Assembly: GCF_017347095.1 (NCBI RefSeq)
Contig: NZ_JADPRZ010000002.1
Coordinates: 186,001 to 250,000, forward strand
DNA length: 64,000 nt
From: Sporosarcina sp. E16_8
Lineage (GTDB): Bacteria > Bacillota > Bacilli > Bacillales_A > Planococcaceae
Reading direction: 5' to 3'
Positions 19,154 to 29,071 of this stretch are shown piece after piece (the first letter of the stretch is position 1; the number at the start of each line of letters is the position of its first letter). A model generated the notes under the pieces. That model saw only the letters and a list, made by a program, of their open reading frames with translations, made no database searches and was not told the origin of the DNA. Both the position numbers and the translations under genes were made by a program.

Positions 19154-20764
19154 CTAAAAGCCTAATTTCTTCGTGAATCTAGTCAATCGCTCTCCGAATA
19201 ATTTCTGTGCGAGACCCGTTTTAAGTGATAGATAACCGTAAATCGCAGCGCCTACAGTAGCACATATAAAAATGTACAAGATAGACTGCATTTTCCCGTC
19301 AACAGGACTGATTGCTGTCAGTCCTTTCAATGTAAATGTAACAACTAAAAACATGATGGCATTTAAGATACCAATGAGAATCAGTCTTCTGAATACCATC
19401 TGCGACCTGTAGTGAAGGACTTTTGTAATGATGGCTAAATTTATGCCGACTGCAATTGTATAGCCAATTGAAGTTGCTAAAATAGCACCATTCGTTTCAA
19501 ACATTTTGATAAGCGGTATATTTAGTACGAGTTTGAAGAATAGACCAAGTAATGACGTGAATATAATCCATTTATGCCGGTCAATTCCTTGTAAAATGGC
19601 GGCTGTCACCGTATATAAACCAAACAAAATGGCAACTGGGGCATAACTTGCTAATATTTCCGAGCCCACAGTACTTTTACTATAAAGGGTTTGATAAAGT
19701 TCATCTGATAAGATAATTATTCCGATGACCATTGGAACTGTTAAATACAACATAATTTGAAATGTTTGATCGAGTGAACGCGTAATTCCTATTGGATCTT
19801 TTTTCACATAATAACTTGTAATGACAGGAATCAATGCCATCGAAAACCCTGTCGCAACCATGACTGGAATCATAACAAATTTATGGGTAAGTAAATTTAA
19901 CATACCTAAATAAGTTTCAGTTACTTCGGCAAATCCAATTGAGGACATAGCTTGATTAAAAGTAATCATATCGACGAACTGATACAGCGGATTAATTACT
20001 CCGACAAGAACAAACGGCAAAATATAAGCAAATACTTCTGTATACATCTCTTTGAAAGAAACATCACTCGCTGGGGGGCTGTTCGCCAACAGATGGTCCA
20101 GTTCAGGTTTGTAAGACTTCCAGTATTTAAAGAGGACTACAAGACCTGCCAGTGCTCCGATAAATGCCGCGAATACCGCAAAATTGACAGCTGTTTTTGG
20201 CGATCCGTCTAAGACATTGACGACAATGAATGCCCCCACAAGAACAACGATGATCCTGACAATCTGTTCGACAAGTTGCGAGACAGAAGTAGGTTCAAAT
20301 TTCTGATATCCTTGCAGAAAACCACGAACAATACTCATAAGTGGTACGGCCAATAGTGCATAACTGACCCAACGAATCACGCCTGCAATATCATCCACCG
20401 AAAAAGTTTGGTCATCACTACTATGAACAAGTTTAGCGATTGGTTCGGCCAGTAAATATAGGGTGAAAAATGAAACTAAGCCCGTAATCGCCATGACAAG
20501 CATACCTGATTTCAGCAATTTCCGACCAGTTGCATAATCACCCAATTCATTGTACTTCGAAACATATTTAGATATTGCAAGTGGTGCCCCTGAAATCGCT
20601 ATTGCTAACGCAATATTATAAGGCACATACGCATATTGATATAATGGAATATTTTCTTCCCCAACAATTGCATAGAGTGGAATAAGATATAATAGTCCAA
20701 GTGCTTTAGATAAAAACAACCCCACCGTTAGTATGGCGGTACCTTTTACAAGATTTGATGACAT
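19154..20764 (-). CDS. ytgP: Polysaccharide/lipid II flippase-like protein YtgP
   Basis: 536 residues, about 14 membrane helices, MOP superfamily. The start MSSNLVKGTAILTVGLFLSKALGLLY and the VRGFLQGYQKFEPTSVSQLVEQIVR segment are typical of YtgP/SpoVB. B. subtilis YtgP can do the MurJ job of flipping lipid II, so a cell wall role is inferred. ATG at 20764 has AAGGA six bases upstream; the 21 codons of open frame further upstream are unlikely to be translated. Confidence 0.88.
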   Translation of the reverse strand: MSSNLVKGTAILTVGLFLSKALGLLYLIPLYAIVGEENIPLYQYAYVPYNIALAIAISGAPLAISKYVSKYNELGDYATGRKLLKSGMLVMAITGLVSFFTLYLLAEPIAKLVHSSDDQTFSVDDIAGVIRWVSYALLAVPLMSIVRGFLQGYQKFEPTSVSQLVEQIVRIIVVLVGAFIVVNVLDGSPKTAVNFAVFAAFIGALAGLVVLFKYWKSYKPELDHLLANSPPASDVSFKEMYTEVFAYILPFVLVGVINPLYQFVDMITFNQAMSSIGFAEVTETYLGMLNLLTHKFVMIPVMVATGFSMALIPVITSYYVKKDPIGITRSLDQTFQIMLYLTVPMVIGIIILSDELYQTLYSKSTVGSEILASYAPVAILFGLYTVTAAILQGIDRHKWIIFTSLLGLFFKLVLNIPLIKMFETNGAILATSIGYTIAVGINLAIITKVLHYRSQMVFRRLILIGILNAIMFLVVTFTLKGLTAISPVDGKMQSILYIFICATVGAAIYGYLSLKTGLAQKLFGERLTRFTKKLGF

Positions 20765-21000
20765 GTTTGATCCTTCCATTCTCCCTAAATCTACTTTACA
20801 GTTTACCCTATAGACAACGCTTTTCACAATGAATATCCGTCAATCGTGTATATTAGAGGAAAACTAAAAGTGTGATTTCCATTCTATATGGCGTCATTAT
20901 CTGACAATGATTTGAGTAAAACGTATAGACGAGTGAAACTAAGTGGGCAGTCCCCAAAGAAACAATAGCGAAAATAGTATAACGAAGATTGCATTCAAGA

Positions 21001-21055
21001 AAAATCAGGCTACCTATCTCCACTAGATTATGGAGAAAAGGCAGCCTGATTTTGG
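21001..21055 (-). terminator. Terminator downstream of the 103-residue gene
   Basis: AAAATCAGGCT(ACC) / (GGC)AGCCTGATTTT hairpin with a long AT-rich loop. On the minus strand it is followed by TTTTTC. Confidence 0.65.
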
Positions 21056-21095
21056 TTCTGTATGTGTCTCATTCCGCTTGGTAAGTTCAGGGTGA

Positions 21096-21407
21096 TTAAT
21101 CTCTAACTAATTTAATGTTTTCGTTAGCAATCAGTACACCTTGCTTAAATTCTTCATAGTCAGGCTCTGTTGATTTTAGGAAGCTTGTGGTAGCAATTTT
21201 TTTCGCTATCAATCTTCGACCTTTTCTGACAACATCCATTCCCCCTGCATGGCTAATCAATTTATGATAGATGCGCTGACATTCTTTTTGTTGAAAGGCA
21301 TCATGTCTTATTTGTTCGTTCTCAGCGCTCGTTGGATACGATTTCTCTTGATATCCCTCTTGCTGGCTTACATGCTGTTCAACTTCGCTATTTACTTCTT
21401 TAGTCAT
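21096..21407 (-). CDS. Hypothetical 103-residue protein
   Basis: Soluble and charged, with no recognised family. The N-terminal 35 residues are Glu/Gln/Ser-rich and probably disordered. The centre has FQQKECQRIYHKLISHAGGMDVVRKGRRL, with a basic KGRRLIAKK patch, and the C-terminus is acidic. GAGGG seven bases before the ATG and a terminator after the stop support a real single-gene unit. Confidence 0.6.
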   Translation of the reverse strand: MTKEVNSEVEQHVSQQEGYQEKSYPTSAENEQIRHDAFQQKECQRIYHKLISHAGGMDVVRKGRRLIAKKIATTSFLKSTEPDYEEFKQGVLIANENIKLVRD

Positions 21408-21495
21408 TACGGTACCCTCTTCCCATTCTTAGTCAAAGTAGATATACTCTGCTTTCTCATCATTTCACTTCTATATAGCTTGAATGGATGATTTC

Positions 21496-21570
21496 ATTGA
21501 ATACCGCTTAGGGGATGCCTCTCGCCATAAGCCAGGTAGCGCCTACGCTAGTTCATATACCGTATTCAAT
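21496..21570. ncRNA. Candidate structured RNA, three-way junction
   Basis: An outer stem ATTGAATAC / GTATTCAAT (21496-21504 with 21562-21570) encloses two hairpins: GCTTA/TAAGC (21506-21510 with 21528-21532) and TAGCG/CGCTA (21537-21541 with 21546-21550). The loops are G+C-rich compared with surrounding DNA. No known RNA family is recognised and the strand is undetermined. Confidence 0.35.
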
Positions 21571-21668
21571 ACTTCAACATATATATATTCGGCACTTACT
21601 TATTTAGAATTAACTAGGTGGTATACCTCACCAGTTTAACGAACAAATCTAGCGAAGGAGCGACACCA

Positions 21669-21833
21669 ATGAAAGGCAGCCAAATATCGCCGAGTCCTGC
21701 GGCAAAGGCTGCACACCTGCATACTGCAGGCTTATTGCGTCAGGCCATCACCAAGCAACAAAGCGATGTTAGAAGAACATTCCATTTATTAAGAGCCGAC
21801 TATATAGTATTATTCTTGAAATTTTTATTGTAA
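21669..21833 (+). CDS. Possible 54-residue small protein
   Basis: ATG preceded by AAGGAG at eight bases, an ideal ribosome site. The product begins MKGSQISPSPAAKAAHLH, has a basic middle (KQQSDVRRTFHLLRADY) and ends in the hydrophobic IVLFLKFLL. No family recognised. The same DNA also contains stems such as CCTGCATACTGCAGG (21714-21728), so it may instead be part of a structured RNA. Confidence 0.35.
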   Translation: MKGSQISPSPAAKAAHLHTAGLLRQAITKQQSDVRRTFHLLRADYIVLFLKFLL

Positions 21834-21961
21834 AATCAATTTTAATTGTACCACATGCCGTTGCTGTATTTTCTTCCATTTTGAGCGCCCCTACTATTTT
21901 TTAATGATGCTGTGTTAAACTGATAGTTAATTAATCCATTACCGAAAGGCTTGATAACACA

Positions 21962-23245
21962 ATGACTACTAACTATGTTGATGCAGACGTCATCATTATC
22001 GGCGGAGGGCCATCAGGATTGATGGCCTCCATTGCCGCTGCTGAAAACGGAAGGAAAGTTCTCCTTCTTGAAAAAGGTAAAAAACTTGGCACTAAACTTG
22101 CCATTTCAGGGGGTGGGCGCTGTAACGTTACGAATCGCCTGTCACAAGAAGAAATCGTTAGAAACATTCCAGGGAACGGTAGATTTTTATATGGTCCCTT
22201 CTCAGTTTTCAATAATGAAGACATCATTCGTTTTTTTGAAGGTCTTGGCGTTGCATTGAAAGAAGAAGATCATGGCAGAATGTTTCCTGTTTCGAACAAA
22301 GCAAAAGATGTTGTCAATGCATTGCTGACAGAAATGGATCGTTTACATGTTGAAGTGAGATTAGAAACGCGCGTTAAGAAGCTTTTGATGAATGATGAAC
22401 AAATTCTAGGTGTCAGACTCGATTCCGGCGAGGAGATCCGTTCACACGCTGTTGTTGTAGCGGTCGGCGGAAAAGCAGTACCTCAAACCGGTTCGACTGG
22501 CGACGGCTATCCATGGGCGGAAAAAGCCGGCCATACCGTGACTGAACTTTATCCAACTGAAGTACCTTTATTATCAAATGAACCTTTCATTGTTTCAAAG
22601 GATTTGCAAGGTCTTGCACTTCGTGACGTGGCAGTGTCCGTCCTAAACGCCAAGGGTAAGAATCTCATCACTCATCAAATGGACATGTTGTTCACCCATT
22701 TCGGCTTAAGTGGACCCGCCATTTTACGATGCAGTCAATTCGTCGTGAAAGAACGTATGAAAAACAGCAACATGCCCGTTGAAATGAGAATCGACTCTCT
22801 GCCAGATCTGAATGAAGAAAAAGCATTCCAACTGCTCAATACAACATTAAAAGAAGATTCAACGAAAGCCGTGAAGAATGTGTTAAAAGGAATTGTACCT
22901 GAACGCTGGATGCTGTTTTTATTCGACCGGGCAGGAATTGATCCGGCTGAAACTGGAGCCCAAATGCAAGTAGAAAAAATCCGTACATTGACGAAATTAT
23001 TGAAGGCTTTTTCAATGAACGTCAATGGTACTCAGCCTCTTGAAAAAGCATTCGTTACAGGCGGCGGAGTCTCTGTAAAAGAAATCGTTCCGAAAACGTT
23101 AGGTTCCCGCAAGAAAGAAGGTCTCTATTTCTGCGGTGAAATCTTGGATATTCACGGCTATACAGGCGGATATAATATTACTTCTGCACTTGTTACCGGT
23201 CGAATTGCCGGGATGAATGCTGGGGAGCATGCGACCAGTTCATAA
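21962..23245 (+). CDS. ytfP: HI0933-type flavoprotein YtfP
   Basis: 427 residues, FAD/NAD(P)-binding oxidoreductase of the HI0933/BaiN family. [20 protein letters not shown] (about 9-28) is the dinucleotide-binding fold. [16 protein letters not shown] is the family signature, and [18 protein letters not shown] closes the FAD site. Electron partner and substrate are not known. The ribosome site is a modest AAAGG. Convergent with leuS. Confidence 0.88.
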   Translation: MTTNYVDADVIIIGGGPSGLMASIAAAENGRKVLLLEKGKKLGTKLAISGGGRCNVTNRLSQEEIVRNIPGNGRFLYGPFSVFNNEDIIRFFEGLGVALKEEDHGRMFPVSNKAKDVVNALLTEMDRLHVEVRLETRVKKLLMNDEQILGVRLDSGEEIRSHAVVVAVGGKAVPQTGSTGDGYPWAEKAGHTVTELYPTEVPLLSNEPFIVSKDLQGLALRDVAVSVLNAKGKNLITHQMDMLFTHFGLSGPAILRCSQFVVKERMKNSNMPVEMRIDSLPDLNEEKAFQLLNTTLKEDSTKAVKNVLKGIVPERWMLFLFDRAGIDPAETGAQMQVEKIRTLTKLLKAFSMNVNGTQPLEKAFVTGGGVSVKEIVPKTLGSRKKEGLYFCGEILDIHGYTGGYNITSALVTGRIAGMNAGEHATSS

Positions 23246-23278
23246 ACGTTGAACATGGTGAGATTGGACCACAACGGA

Positions 23279-23321
23279 AAATCCGCGTAAGAGAGAAATC
23301 TCTCTTACGCGGATTTTTTTC
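23279..23321. terminator. Bidirectional terminator between ytfP and leuS
   Basis: AAATCCGCGTAAGAGAG / CTCTCTTACGCGGATTTTTTT, perfect stem, four-base loop. Confidence 0.92.
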
Positions 23322-25737
23322 ATCCTACTGCAACAATATTAATTAGTCTACCTGGAATCGCGATGACTTTCTTCACTTCTTTGCCTACTAGGAGTACTTT
23401 TACATTTTCATCTTCTAATGCAAGCTTCTCAAGTTCATCTTTCGTAACGTCTTTCGATACGATGATTTTCGCGCGCACTTTGCCGTTGATTTGAACAGCC
23501 ATTTCAACTGTATCATCGACAAGTTTTGATGCGTCAAATAACGGCCATTGTTCATACGTAATTGTATCAGCATGCCCCAACTTCTCCCATAACTCTTCTG
23601 CAAGATGCGGGATAACCGGTGAAATCATTTTGACGAAGCCTTCGACATACTCTTTCGGTATCGAATCGACTTTATAGCCTTCATTGATGAAGACCATCAT
23701 CTGAGATATCGCTGTATTATTACGCATTCCTTCGAAGTCTTCTGTCACTTTTTTCACAGTTTGATGGTAAATCTTCTCAAGCGACCCGCCCGTTTTTCCA
23801 CCAATTTTCGTGCTAAGTGATCCATCTTCATTGACGAATAGGCGCCAGATACGATCTAGGAAACGACGAGCACCATCAAGCCCATTCGTCGTCCATGCTT
23901 TTGAACCTTCCAGAGGTCCCATGAACATTTCATAAAGGCGAAGTGAATCGGCTCCGTGTGAATGAACGATATCGTCTGGATTAACTACATTGCCTTTTGA
24001 TTTTGACATCTTCTCATTACCTTCACCAAGAATCATTCCTTGATTGAATAGCTTTTGGAATGGCTCTTTCGTATGAACAACTCCGATATCATAAAGTACT
24101 TTATGCCAGAATCGTGCATAAAGCAGATGTAGAACCGCGTGTTCTGCGCCGCCTACGTAGATATCTACCGGCAACCAGCGTTTCGCAAGTTCAGGGTCAA
24201 TGATCATTTCATCGTTATCCGGATCAATGTAACGTAAGTAATACCAGCAGCTTCCCGCCCATTGTGGCATCGTGTTCGTCTCACGACGACCTTTCATCCC
24301 TGTTTCAGGATGAGTCACATTTATCCATTCCTCAATATTTGCAAGTGGCGACTCGCCCGTTCCGCTTGGTTTGATATTATCCGTTACTGGTAATACGAGT
24401 GGTAAATCTGCTTCTTCAACAGGTGTCATTGTGCCATCTTCCCAATGGATAATTGGAATCGGCTCGCCCCAGTAGCGTTGTCTTGAGAACAACCAGTCAC
24501 GAAGACGGAATGTAACTTTCTTATCACCTTTGCCTTTTTCAACAAACCATGCGATTGCTTTTTCGATTGCTTCATCTTTACCTAATCCATCAAGGAAACC
24601 TGAATTGACGTGTTTTCCATCTCCAACATATGCTTCTGCGGAAACGTCGCCGCCTGCTACTACTTCAATGATTGGCAGGTCAAATTCTTTAGCGAACTCA
24701 TAGTCACGCTCATCATGTGCTGGAACCGCCATGATTGCGCCTGTTCCATAAGTAGCAAGAACATAGTCTGCAATCCAAATCGGCATCTTCTCGCCGCTTG
24801 CAGGGTTGATTGCGTAAGCTCCCGTAAATACACCCGTCTTCTCTTTTGCAAGATCTGTGCGTTCAAGATCACTCTTCATTTTCACTTCGTTTAGGTATTT
24901 TTCAACTGCATCCTTCTGTTCTGCAGTCGTCACTTTTTCGACGAGTTTTAATTCAGGTGCGAGTACTGCATACGTCGCCCCAAAAATCGTATCTGGACGT
25001 GTCGTGAATGCTTCAAACGACAGATCTGTTCCATCGATTTCAAAAGTCAGCTGCGCCCCTTCAGAACGGCCAATCCAGTTACGTTGCATATCTTTCAAGC
25101 TTTCCGGCCAATCAAGTTCATCAAGATCCTCAAGTAGACGATCTGCATAATTTGTAATACGCAGTACCCATTGGCGCATCGGGCGGCGCTCAACTGGGTG
25201 GCCGCCACGTTCTGACTTGCCATCGATTACTTCTTCATTCGCAAGAACAGTGCCTAGTGCTGGACACCAGTTAACAGCTACTTCGTCAACATAAGCTAAG
25301 CCTTTATTGTAAAGTTGGATGAAAATCCATTGCGTCCACTTGTAATAAGATGGATCTGTCGTATTAATTTCACGATCCCAGTCATAAGAAAAACCAAGAT
25401 CATTCATTTGCCGCTTGAACGTTGCGATATTTTTCGCTGTGAATTCAGCAGGATCATTGCCTGTATCAAGCGCGTATTGCTCTGCCGGAAGACCAAATGC
25501 ATCCCAGCCCATCGGATGCAGGACGTTATAACCTTGCTTGCGTTTGAATGAGCTCAAAATATCTGTCGCGATATAGCCAAGCGGATGCCCGACGTGAAGT
25601 CCAGCACCTGACGGATAAGGGAACATATCAAGAGCAAAAAACTTCGGTTTAGACGGATTGTCCGTCATCTTGTATGTTTTATTGTCCTTCCAATATTGCT
25701 GCCACTTCTTTTCAATTTGACCGTGATTATAACTCAT
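23320..25737 (-). CDS. leuS: Leucyl-tRNA synthetase
   Basis: 805 residues, class I synthetase charging tRNA-Leu. HVGHPLGY near residue 47 is the HIGH motif. TTRPDTIFG near 249 is in the CP1 editing domain. KMSKSKGN near 575 is the KMSKS loop, and a C-terminal anticodon domain ends in [20 protein letters not shown] eight bases before the ATG. Expressed behind a T-box leader and an inserted repeat. Confidence 0.97.
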   Translation of the reverse strand: MSYNHGQIEKKWQQYWKDNKTYKMTDNPSKPKFFALDMFPYPSGAGLHVGHPLGYIATDILSSFKRKQGYNVLHPMGWDAFGLPAEQYALDTGNDPAEFTAKNIATFKRQMNDLGFSYDWDREINTTDPSYYKWTQWIFIQLYNKGLAYVDEVAVNWCPALGTVLANEEVIDGKSERGGHPVERRPMRQWVLRITNYADRLLEDLDELDWPESLKDMQRNWIGRSEGAQLTFEIDGTDLSFEAFTTRPDTIFGATYAVLAPELKLVEKVTTAEQKDAVEKYLNEVKMKSDLERTDLAKEKTGVFTGAYAINPASGEKMPIWIADYVLATYGTGAIMAVPAHDERDYEFAKEFDLPIIEVVAGGDVSAEAYVGDGKHVNSGFLDGLGKDEAIEKAIAWFVEKGKGDKKVTFRLRDWLFSRQRYWGEPIPIIHWEDGTMTPVEEADLPLVLPVTDNIKPSGTGESPLANIEEWINVTHPETGMKGRRETNTMPQWAGSCWYYLRYIDPDNDEMIIDPELAKRWLPVDIYVGGAEHAVLHLLYARFWHKVLYDIGVVHTKEPFQKLFNQGMILGEGNEKMSKSKGNVVNPDDIVHSHGADSLRLYEMFMGPLEGSKAWTTNGLDGARRFLDRIWRLFVNEDGSLSTKIGGKTGGSLEKIYHQTVKKVTEDFEGMRNNTAISQMMVFINEGYKVDSIPKEYVEGFVKMISPVIPHLAEELWEKLGHADTITYEQWPLFDASKLVDDTVEMAVQINGKVRAKIIVSKDVTKDELEKLALEDENVKVLLVGKEVKKVIAIPGRLINIVAVG

Positions 25738-25764
25738 TTATAATTCCTCCTATTTAAATCAATT

Positions 25765-25931
25765 GCGCCTCGGCGTAATTGCGTCCAGATTTTGAATCGA
25801 GCTTGCGCCTGCAGGATGCAGGTATGCAACAGGGAAGGATTGAACTGCATCCTTCCTAGTTGCCGCAGGACGCGGCGACCTTAAGTTGCCTTCCACTCCC
25901 TTCAAAATCTGTGACATCCGCCGGAGGCCTT
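25765..25931 (-). repeat. Dispersed hairpin repeat, family 2, copy A (in the leuS leader)
   Basis: Read in the leuS direction it begins GCCTCCGGCGGATGTCACAG and ends ATCTGGACGCAATTACGCC(GAGGC). The ends are imperfect inverted repeats. Internal modules: GCCGCGTCCTGCGGCAAC (25876-25859), and a hairpin with stem GGAAGGAT / ATCCTTCC (25833-25856). It lies between the T-box terminator and the leuS start. Copy B is at 47382-47467. Confidence 0.75.
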
Positions 25932-25973
25932 ATTTTGATTCAACCTGTGCATGAACACCGGATGAATCAAAAT

Positions 25974-26222
25974 AAAAAACTCCCGTCCCTTAAAAAAATA
26001 AGGGACGAGAGTCGTATAATTCCCGCGGTGCCACCCAAATTGACGGCAGAACCGCCCAACTTGACTCCTTAACGCGGAAAAACGGCACGGGCTAGTCGTA
26101 CATAATTCACCAATGCAGGCTCCAAGGCGAGTTCATCTCTGTCGTACAGGCTTCCACCAACCGCCTGCTCTCTATAATCGACAGCAAAGATTACTATTCC
26201 TCATCAATGCCAAAGCTATTGC
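25974..26222 (-). promoter_or_regulatory. T-box riboswitch, leucine (CTC specifier)
   Basis: The T-box sequence GGGTGGCACCGCGGGAA is on the minus strand at about 26036-26020. Downstream is a terminator (about 26010-25975) with arms ACTCTCGTCCCTT / AAGGGACGGGAGT and a T-run. The specifier loop GATGAACTCG contains CTC (26131-26129), a leucine codon, matching leuS. Uncharged tRNA-Leu should bind the leader and switch terminator to antiterminator. Confidence 0.93.
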
Positions 26223-26226
26223 TATT

Positions 26227-26255
26227 AGTTTACCCGAATCATGTCATTTTAACAA
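26227..26255 (-). promoter_or_regulatory. Sigma-A promoter of the leuS leader
   Basis: TTGTTA (26255-26250), 17 bases, TAAACT (26232-26227) on the minus strand, just upstream of the T-box and immediately after the scoB stop. Confidence 0.6.
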
Positions 26256-26258
26256 CAA

Positions 26259-26918
26259 TCATTTTACACCTTCAATAACGTCCTTCACAATTAGCACTGC
26301 TTCCGTCGAATCAATGACTTCTTGAATCGTAAAACCTTCAAAGACTTCTTTCAATTCAAGTCCTTCAGGTGTCACGTCAATTAATGCACGTTCTGTAATA
26401 ATTTTATGAACGACTGCTTTCCCAGTTAGCGGAAGTGAACATTCTTTCTTAATCTTCGCGGAGCCGTCTTTCGCAACGTGATCCATAATGACGATAATTT
26501 TTCGCGCGCCATGAACAAGATCCATCGCACCGCCCATTCCTTTGATCATCTTGCCAGGAATCATCCAGTTAGCCAAATCCCCTTTTTCAGACACTTCCAT
26601 CGCGCCAAGTATGGCAACGTCGACATGTCCACCGCGAATCATCGCGAACGATTCAGCACTGTTAAAGTATGCTGAACCTGGAATAGAGGTGACCGTTTCT
26701 TTTCCCGCGTTAATGAGATCCGGATCTACTTTATCAGCAGTCGGATAAGGTCCAATGCCTAAAAGTCCATTTTCTGATTGTAGTACGACTGTTTTATCAG
26801 GCGATATATAGTTAGCAACGAGCGTCGGCATACCAATCCCAAGATTGACGTAGTTACCGTCTTCGATTTCCTTTTCAGCCCGTCTTGCGATTCGTTCCCT
26901 TACATTCACTTCTCCCAT
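26259..26918 (-). CDS. scoB: 3-oxoacid CoA-transferase subunit B
   Basis: 219 residues. Beta subunit of the SCOT/acetoacetate CoA-transferase family, which moves CoA between succinyl- or acetyl-CoA and a 3-oxoacid. [10 protein letters not shown] carries the active-site Glu. [14 protein letters not shown] and [15 protein letters not shown] are conserved. Follows scoA with an 18-base gap and is probably co-transcribed. It could feed ketone body or branched-chain carbon into central metabolism. Confidence 0.88.
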   Translation of the reverse strand: MGEVNVRERIARRAEKEIEDGNYVNLGIGMPTLVANYISPDKTVVLQSENGLLGIGPYPTADKVDPDLINAGKETVTSIPGSAYFNSAESFAMIRGGHVDVAILGAMEVSEKGDLANWMIPGKMIKGMGGAMDLVHGARKIIVIMDHVAKDGSAKIKKECSLPLTGKAVVHKIITERALIDVTPEGLELKEVFEGFTIQEVIDSTEAVLIVKDVIEGVK

Positions 26919-26936
26919 AGCATAATTCCCCTTTCC

Positions 26937-27623
26937 TTAGCGAGTCGTCAGACGCTCGATTCGTTTTTCTTGTTGCGCCTGTAGAAGTCCTTGCACATAA
27001 ATGCTTGGTGTATGAATAGTCATTGGATCAAGATCGCCCGTTTCCACGATTTCCTCCACCTCTGCAATTGTGAATTCTCCTGCAGCCGCCATCATCGGAT
27101 TGAAGTTTTGTGCAGTTTTATTGTAAATTAAATTGCCGAATTTGTCGGCTTTTGCTGCACGAATAAGTGAGAAATCTGCATGAAGCGCTTCTTCCAGAAC
27201 ATACTCTTTACCGTCAAAAACACGGATTTCTTTCCCTTCAGCAACAAGAGTTCCAACACCAGCCGGGGTGAAAAATGCCGGTATACCAGCTCCACCTGCG
27301 CGAATTTTTTCTGCAAGTGTTCCCTGAGGCGTTAACTCGACTTCAATTTCACCTGATAGCACCTGGCGTTCGAATTCTTTATTCTCACCAACATATGAGC
27401 CTATCATTTTCTTAATCTGTTTATTTTTCAATAGAAGACCGAGTCCCCACTCGTCGACTCCACAGTTATTTGAAATAACCGTTAAGTCTTTCACACCTTT
27501 TTCAACAAGTGCTAAGATGAGTTGTTCCGGAATTCCTACTAGTCCAAATCCCCCAACCATTAGCGTTGAACCATCTTTAATCTGTGCAACTGCCTCTTTC
27601 GCTGATGAATAAATCGGTTTCAT
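26937..27623 (-). CDS. scoA: 3-oxoacid CoA-transferase subunit A
   Basis: 228 residues, alpha subunit partnering sco[21 protein letters not shown] is the CoA-transferase family I start motif. [21 protein letters not shown] and [12 protein letters not shown] are conserved. GGGGG before the ATG. First gene of the scoAB pair. Confidence 0.88.
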   Translation of the reverse strand: MKPIYSSAKEAVAQIKDGSTLMVGGFGLVGIPEQLILALVEKGVKDLTVISNNCGVDEWGLGLLLKNKQIKKMIGSYVGENKEFERQVLSGEIEVELTPQGTLAEKIRAGGAGIPAFFTPAGVGTLVAEGKEIRVFDGKEYVLEEALHADFSLIRAAKADKFGNLIYNKTAQNFNPMMAAAGEFTIAEVEEIVETGDLDPMTIHTPSIYVQGLLQAQQEKRIERLTTR

Positions 27624-27725
27624 TTTACATCCCCCTTTTGAATCATTCGAAAATTACGTAATAATCCTTCTCACCAATTAAATCAAACTCTACCGAATGT
27701 TGCAACGATAGTAGCGCACAGAAAA

Positions 27726-27758
27726 AAATCGAAAAGCCTATAAGTGGCTTTTCGATTG
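27726..27758 (-). terminator. Terminator at the end of the MFS gene
   Basis: AATCGAAAAGCC / GGCTTTTCGATT hairpin with a T-run on the minus strand. Its 5' arm overlaps the last codons and stop of the MFS gene. Confidence 0.8.
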
Positions 27759-28925
27759 ATAGCCGGCTTTATTAATAGGCCGGTCGTATAGTAAACTGGT
27801 GATGATCGGAATGATCATAAATGCTGTCAATATGAATAGCATTACTTGCATGCCGTATTGGTCGGCAAGAATTCCTCCAATAAATGGCCCAAACATCCGC
27901 CCCATTGTCGCAAAGGAATTGACAATTCCCTGATAAAAACCTTCCCTTCCTTTTGGCGCGAGCTGGCTTGCAATGGTTGGCACGGCCGGCCACACAAACA
28001 TTTCCCCAAATGTCACAATCACCATCGCGACGATGAACATTGTGAATGAGGCTGCAAAACTGACTACAATATAAGAAATGCTGAAAATGACTATCCCAAT
28101 AATTATTTGCGTTTTTATTTTATTTTCCAACCTAGAGATGATTGGCTTAATGATTGGTTGTCCAACCACAATCAGTAATCCATTTATCGTCCATAACAAA
28201 CTATATTGTTTCAATGAAATACCTAGTGATAATGAGTGCGTAGAAATTGTCGTCATCCACTGAGAGTAAACAAGCCACATAATCAGATAACCGCCTGAAA
28301 TGATAAGTAGCGCATAGAAAGGTGCTTTTTGGCGAATTTTCTTGTTCTCCTTGATAACACTTGTATGACGATCGGGCGCAATTTCAAGTTTGCGATAACC
28401 GAAGAAAGCGATAAAGAAAAAGACTACATAAAACACCAAATTAGCAGGAAAAATATAGTCAATACTGACCGAAGCGACAAGTCCTGCTAAGGCTGGCCCA
28501 ATCGCCACACCGACGTTTTGAGCAAGGTAAATCGAATTGAAGGCTTTCCTTCCCCCCTCCGGCCATAGGGTGGCGACCATTGCATACATACTCGGAAAAA
28601 TAAGACCCCCACTGAAGCCTAGAAGCGTCAAAAACCAGATGTAAGGTTGCCAGTCATGCCAAAACACAAGGCCGACGAGGCCGATGATTGAAATGATAAT
28701 TCCAGCCATGATAGACTTAAATCCACCTATCCGGTCAAATAAATAACCGCCAAGCAAGTTACCCACAACACCCGCTCCTGCATTCGCCATTAAGACAAGC
28801 CCAGCGACAGAAAGTGATTTCCCTAAATAATCGTGCATATAGATTGTATTTAGTGGCCATAGAAACGAATTCCCCATGACATTAATGAACATCCCAATCA
28901 CGAGAAGCCATACTTTTTTAGGCAT
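27738..28925 (-). CDS. MFS transporter (drug-exporter type)
   Basis: 395 residues with about 12 membrane helices, major facilitator superfamily. GGYLFDRIGGFKSIMAG is the loop 2-3 motif, and NVGVAIGPALAGLVAS in helix 5 resembles the exporter motif C. GGAGG eight bases before the ATG. Divergent from ytqA. Substrate not predictable. Confidence 0.8.
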   Translation of the reverse strand: MPKKVWLLVIGMFINVMGNSFLWPLNTIYMHDYLGKSLSVAGLVLMANAGAGVVGNLLGGYLFDRIGGFKSIMAGIIISIIGLVGLVFWHDWQPYIWFLTLLGFSGGLIFPSMYAMVATLWPEGGRKAFNSIYLAQNVGVAIGPALAGLVASVSIDYIFPANLVFYVVFFFIAFFGYRKLEIAPDRHTSVIKENKKIRQKAPFYALLIISGGYLIMWLVYSQWMTTISTHSLSLGISLKQYSLLWTINGLLIVVGQPIIKPIISRLENKIKTQIIIGIVIFSISYIVVSFAASFTMFIVAMVIVTFGEMFVWPAVPTIASQLAPKGREGFYQGIVNSFATMGRMFGPFIGGILADQYGMQVMLFILTAFMIIPIITSLLYDRPINKAGYQSKSHL

Positions 28926-29071
28926 AACCTGCGCCTCCGATCATATATAAAGTTAGTAAAAGTGTATGACTTTTTCTACATTCGGACAAGACCAATAAAA
29001 TAAGTTCCATAATTCAGATGATGCTAGCGTGGAAAAACATGATACAATTAGCTGTTAGAGGAGTGAATAAA

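Noticed and set aside
21531..21550. c-di-GMP-I riboswitch from the GCCAGGTAGC string
   Set aside because: The rest of the conserved aptamer (CACGCA, GGGACGCAAAGCC) is absent.
23415..25551. Several ORFs of 60-97 codons within leuS on both strands
   Set aside because: Shadow frames of a well-conserved gene, with no ribosome sites.
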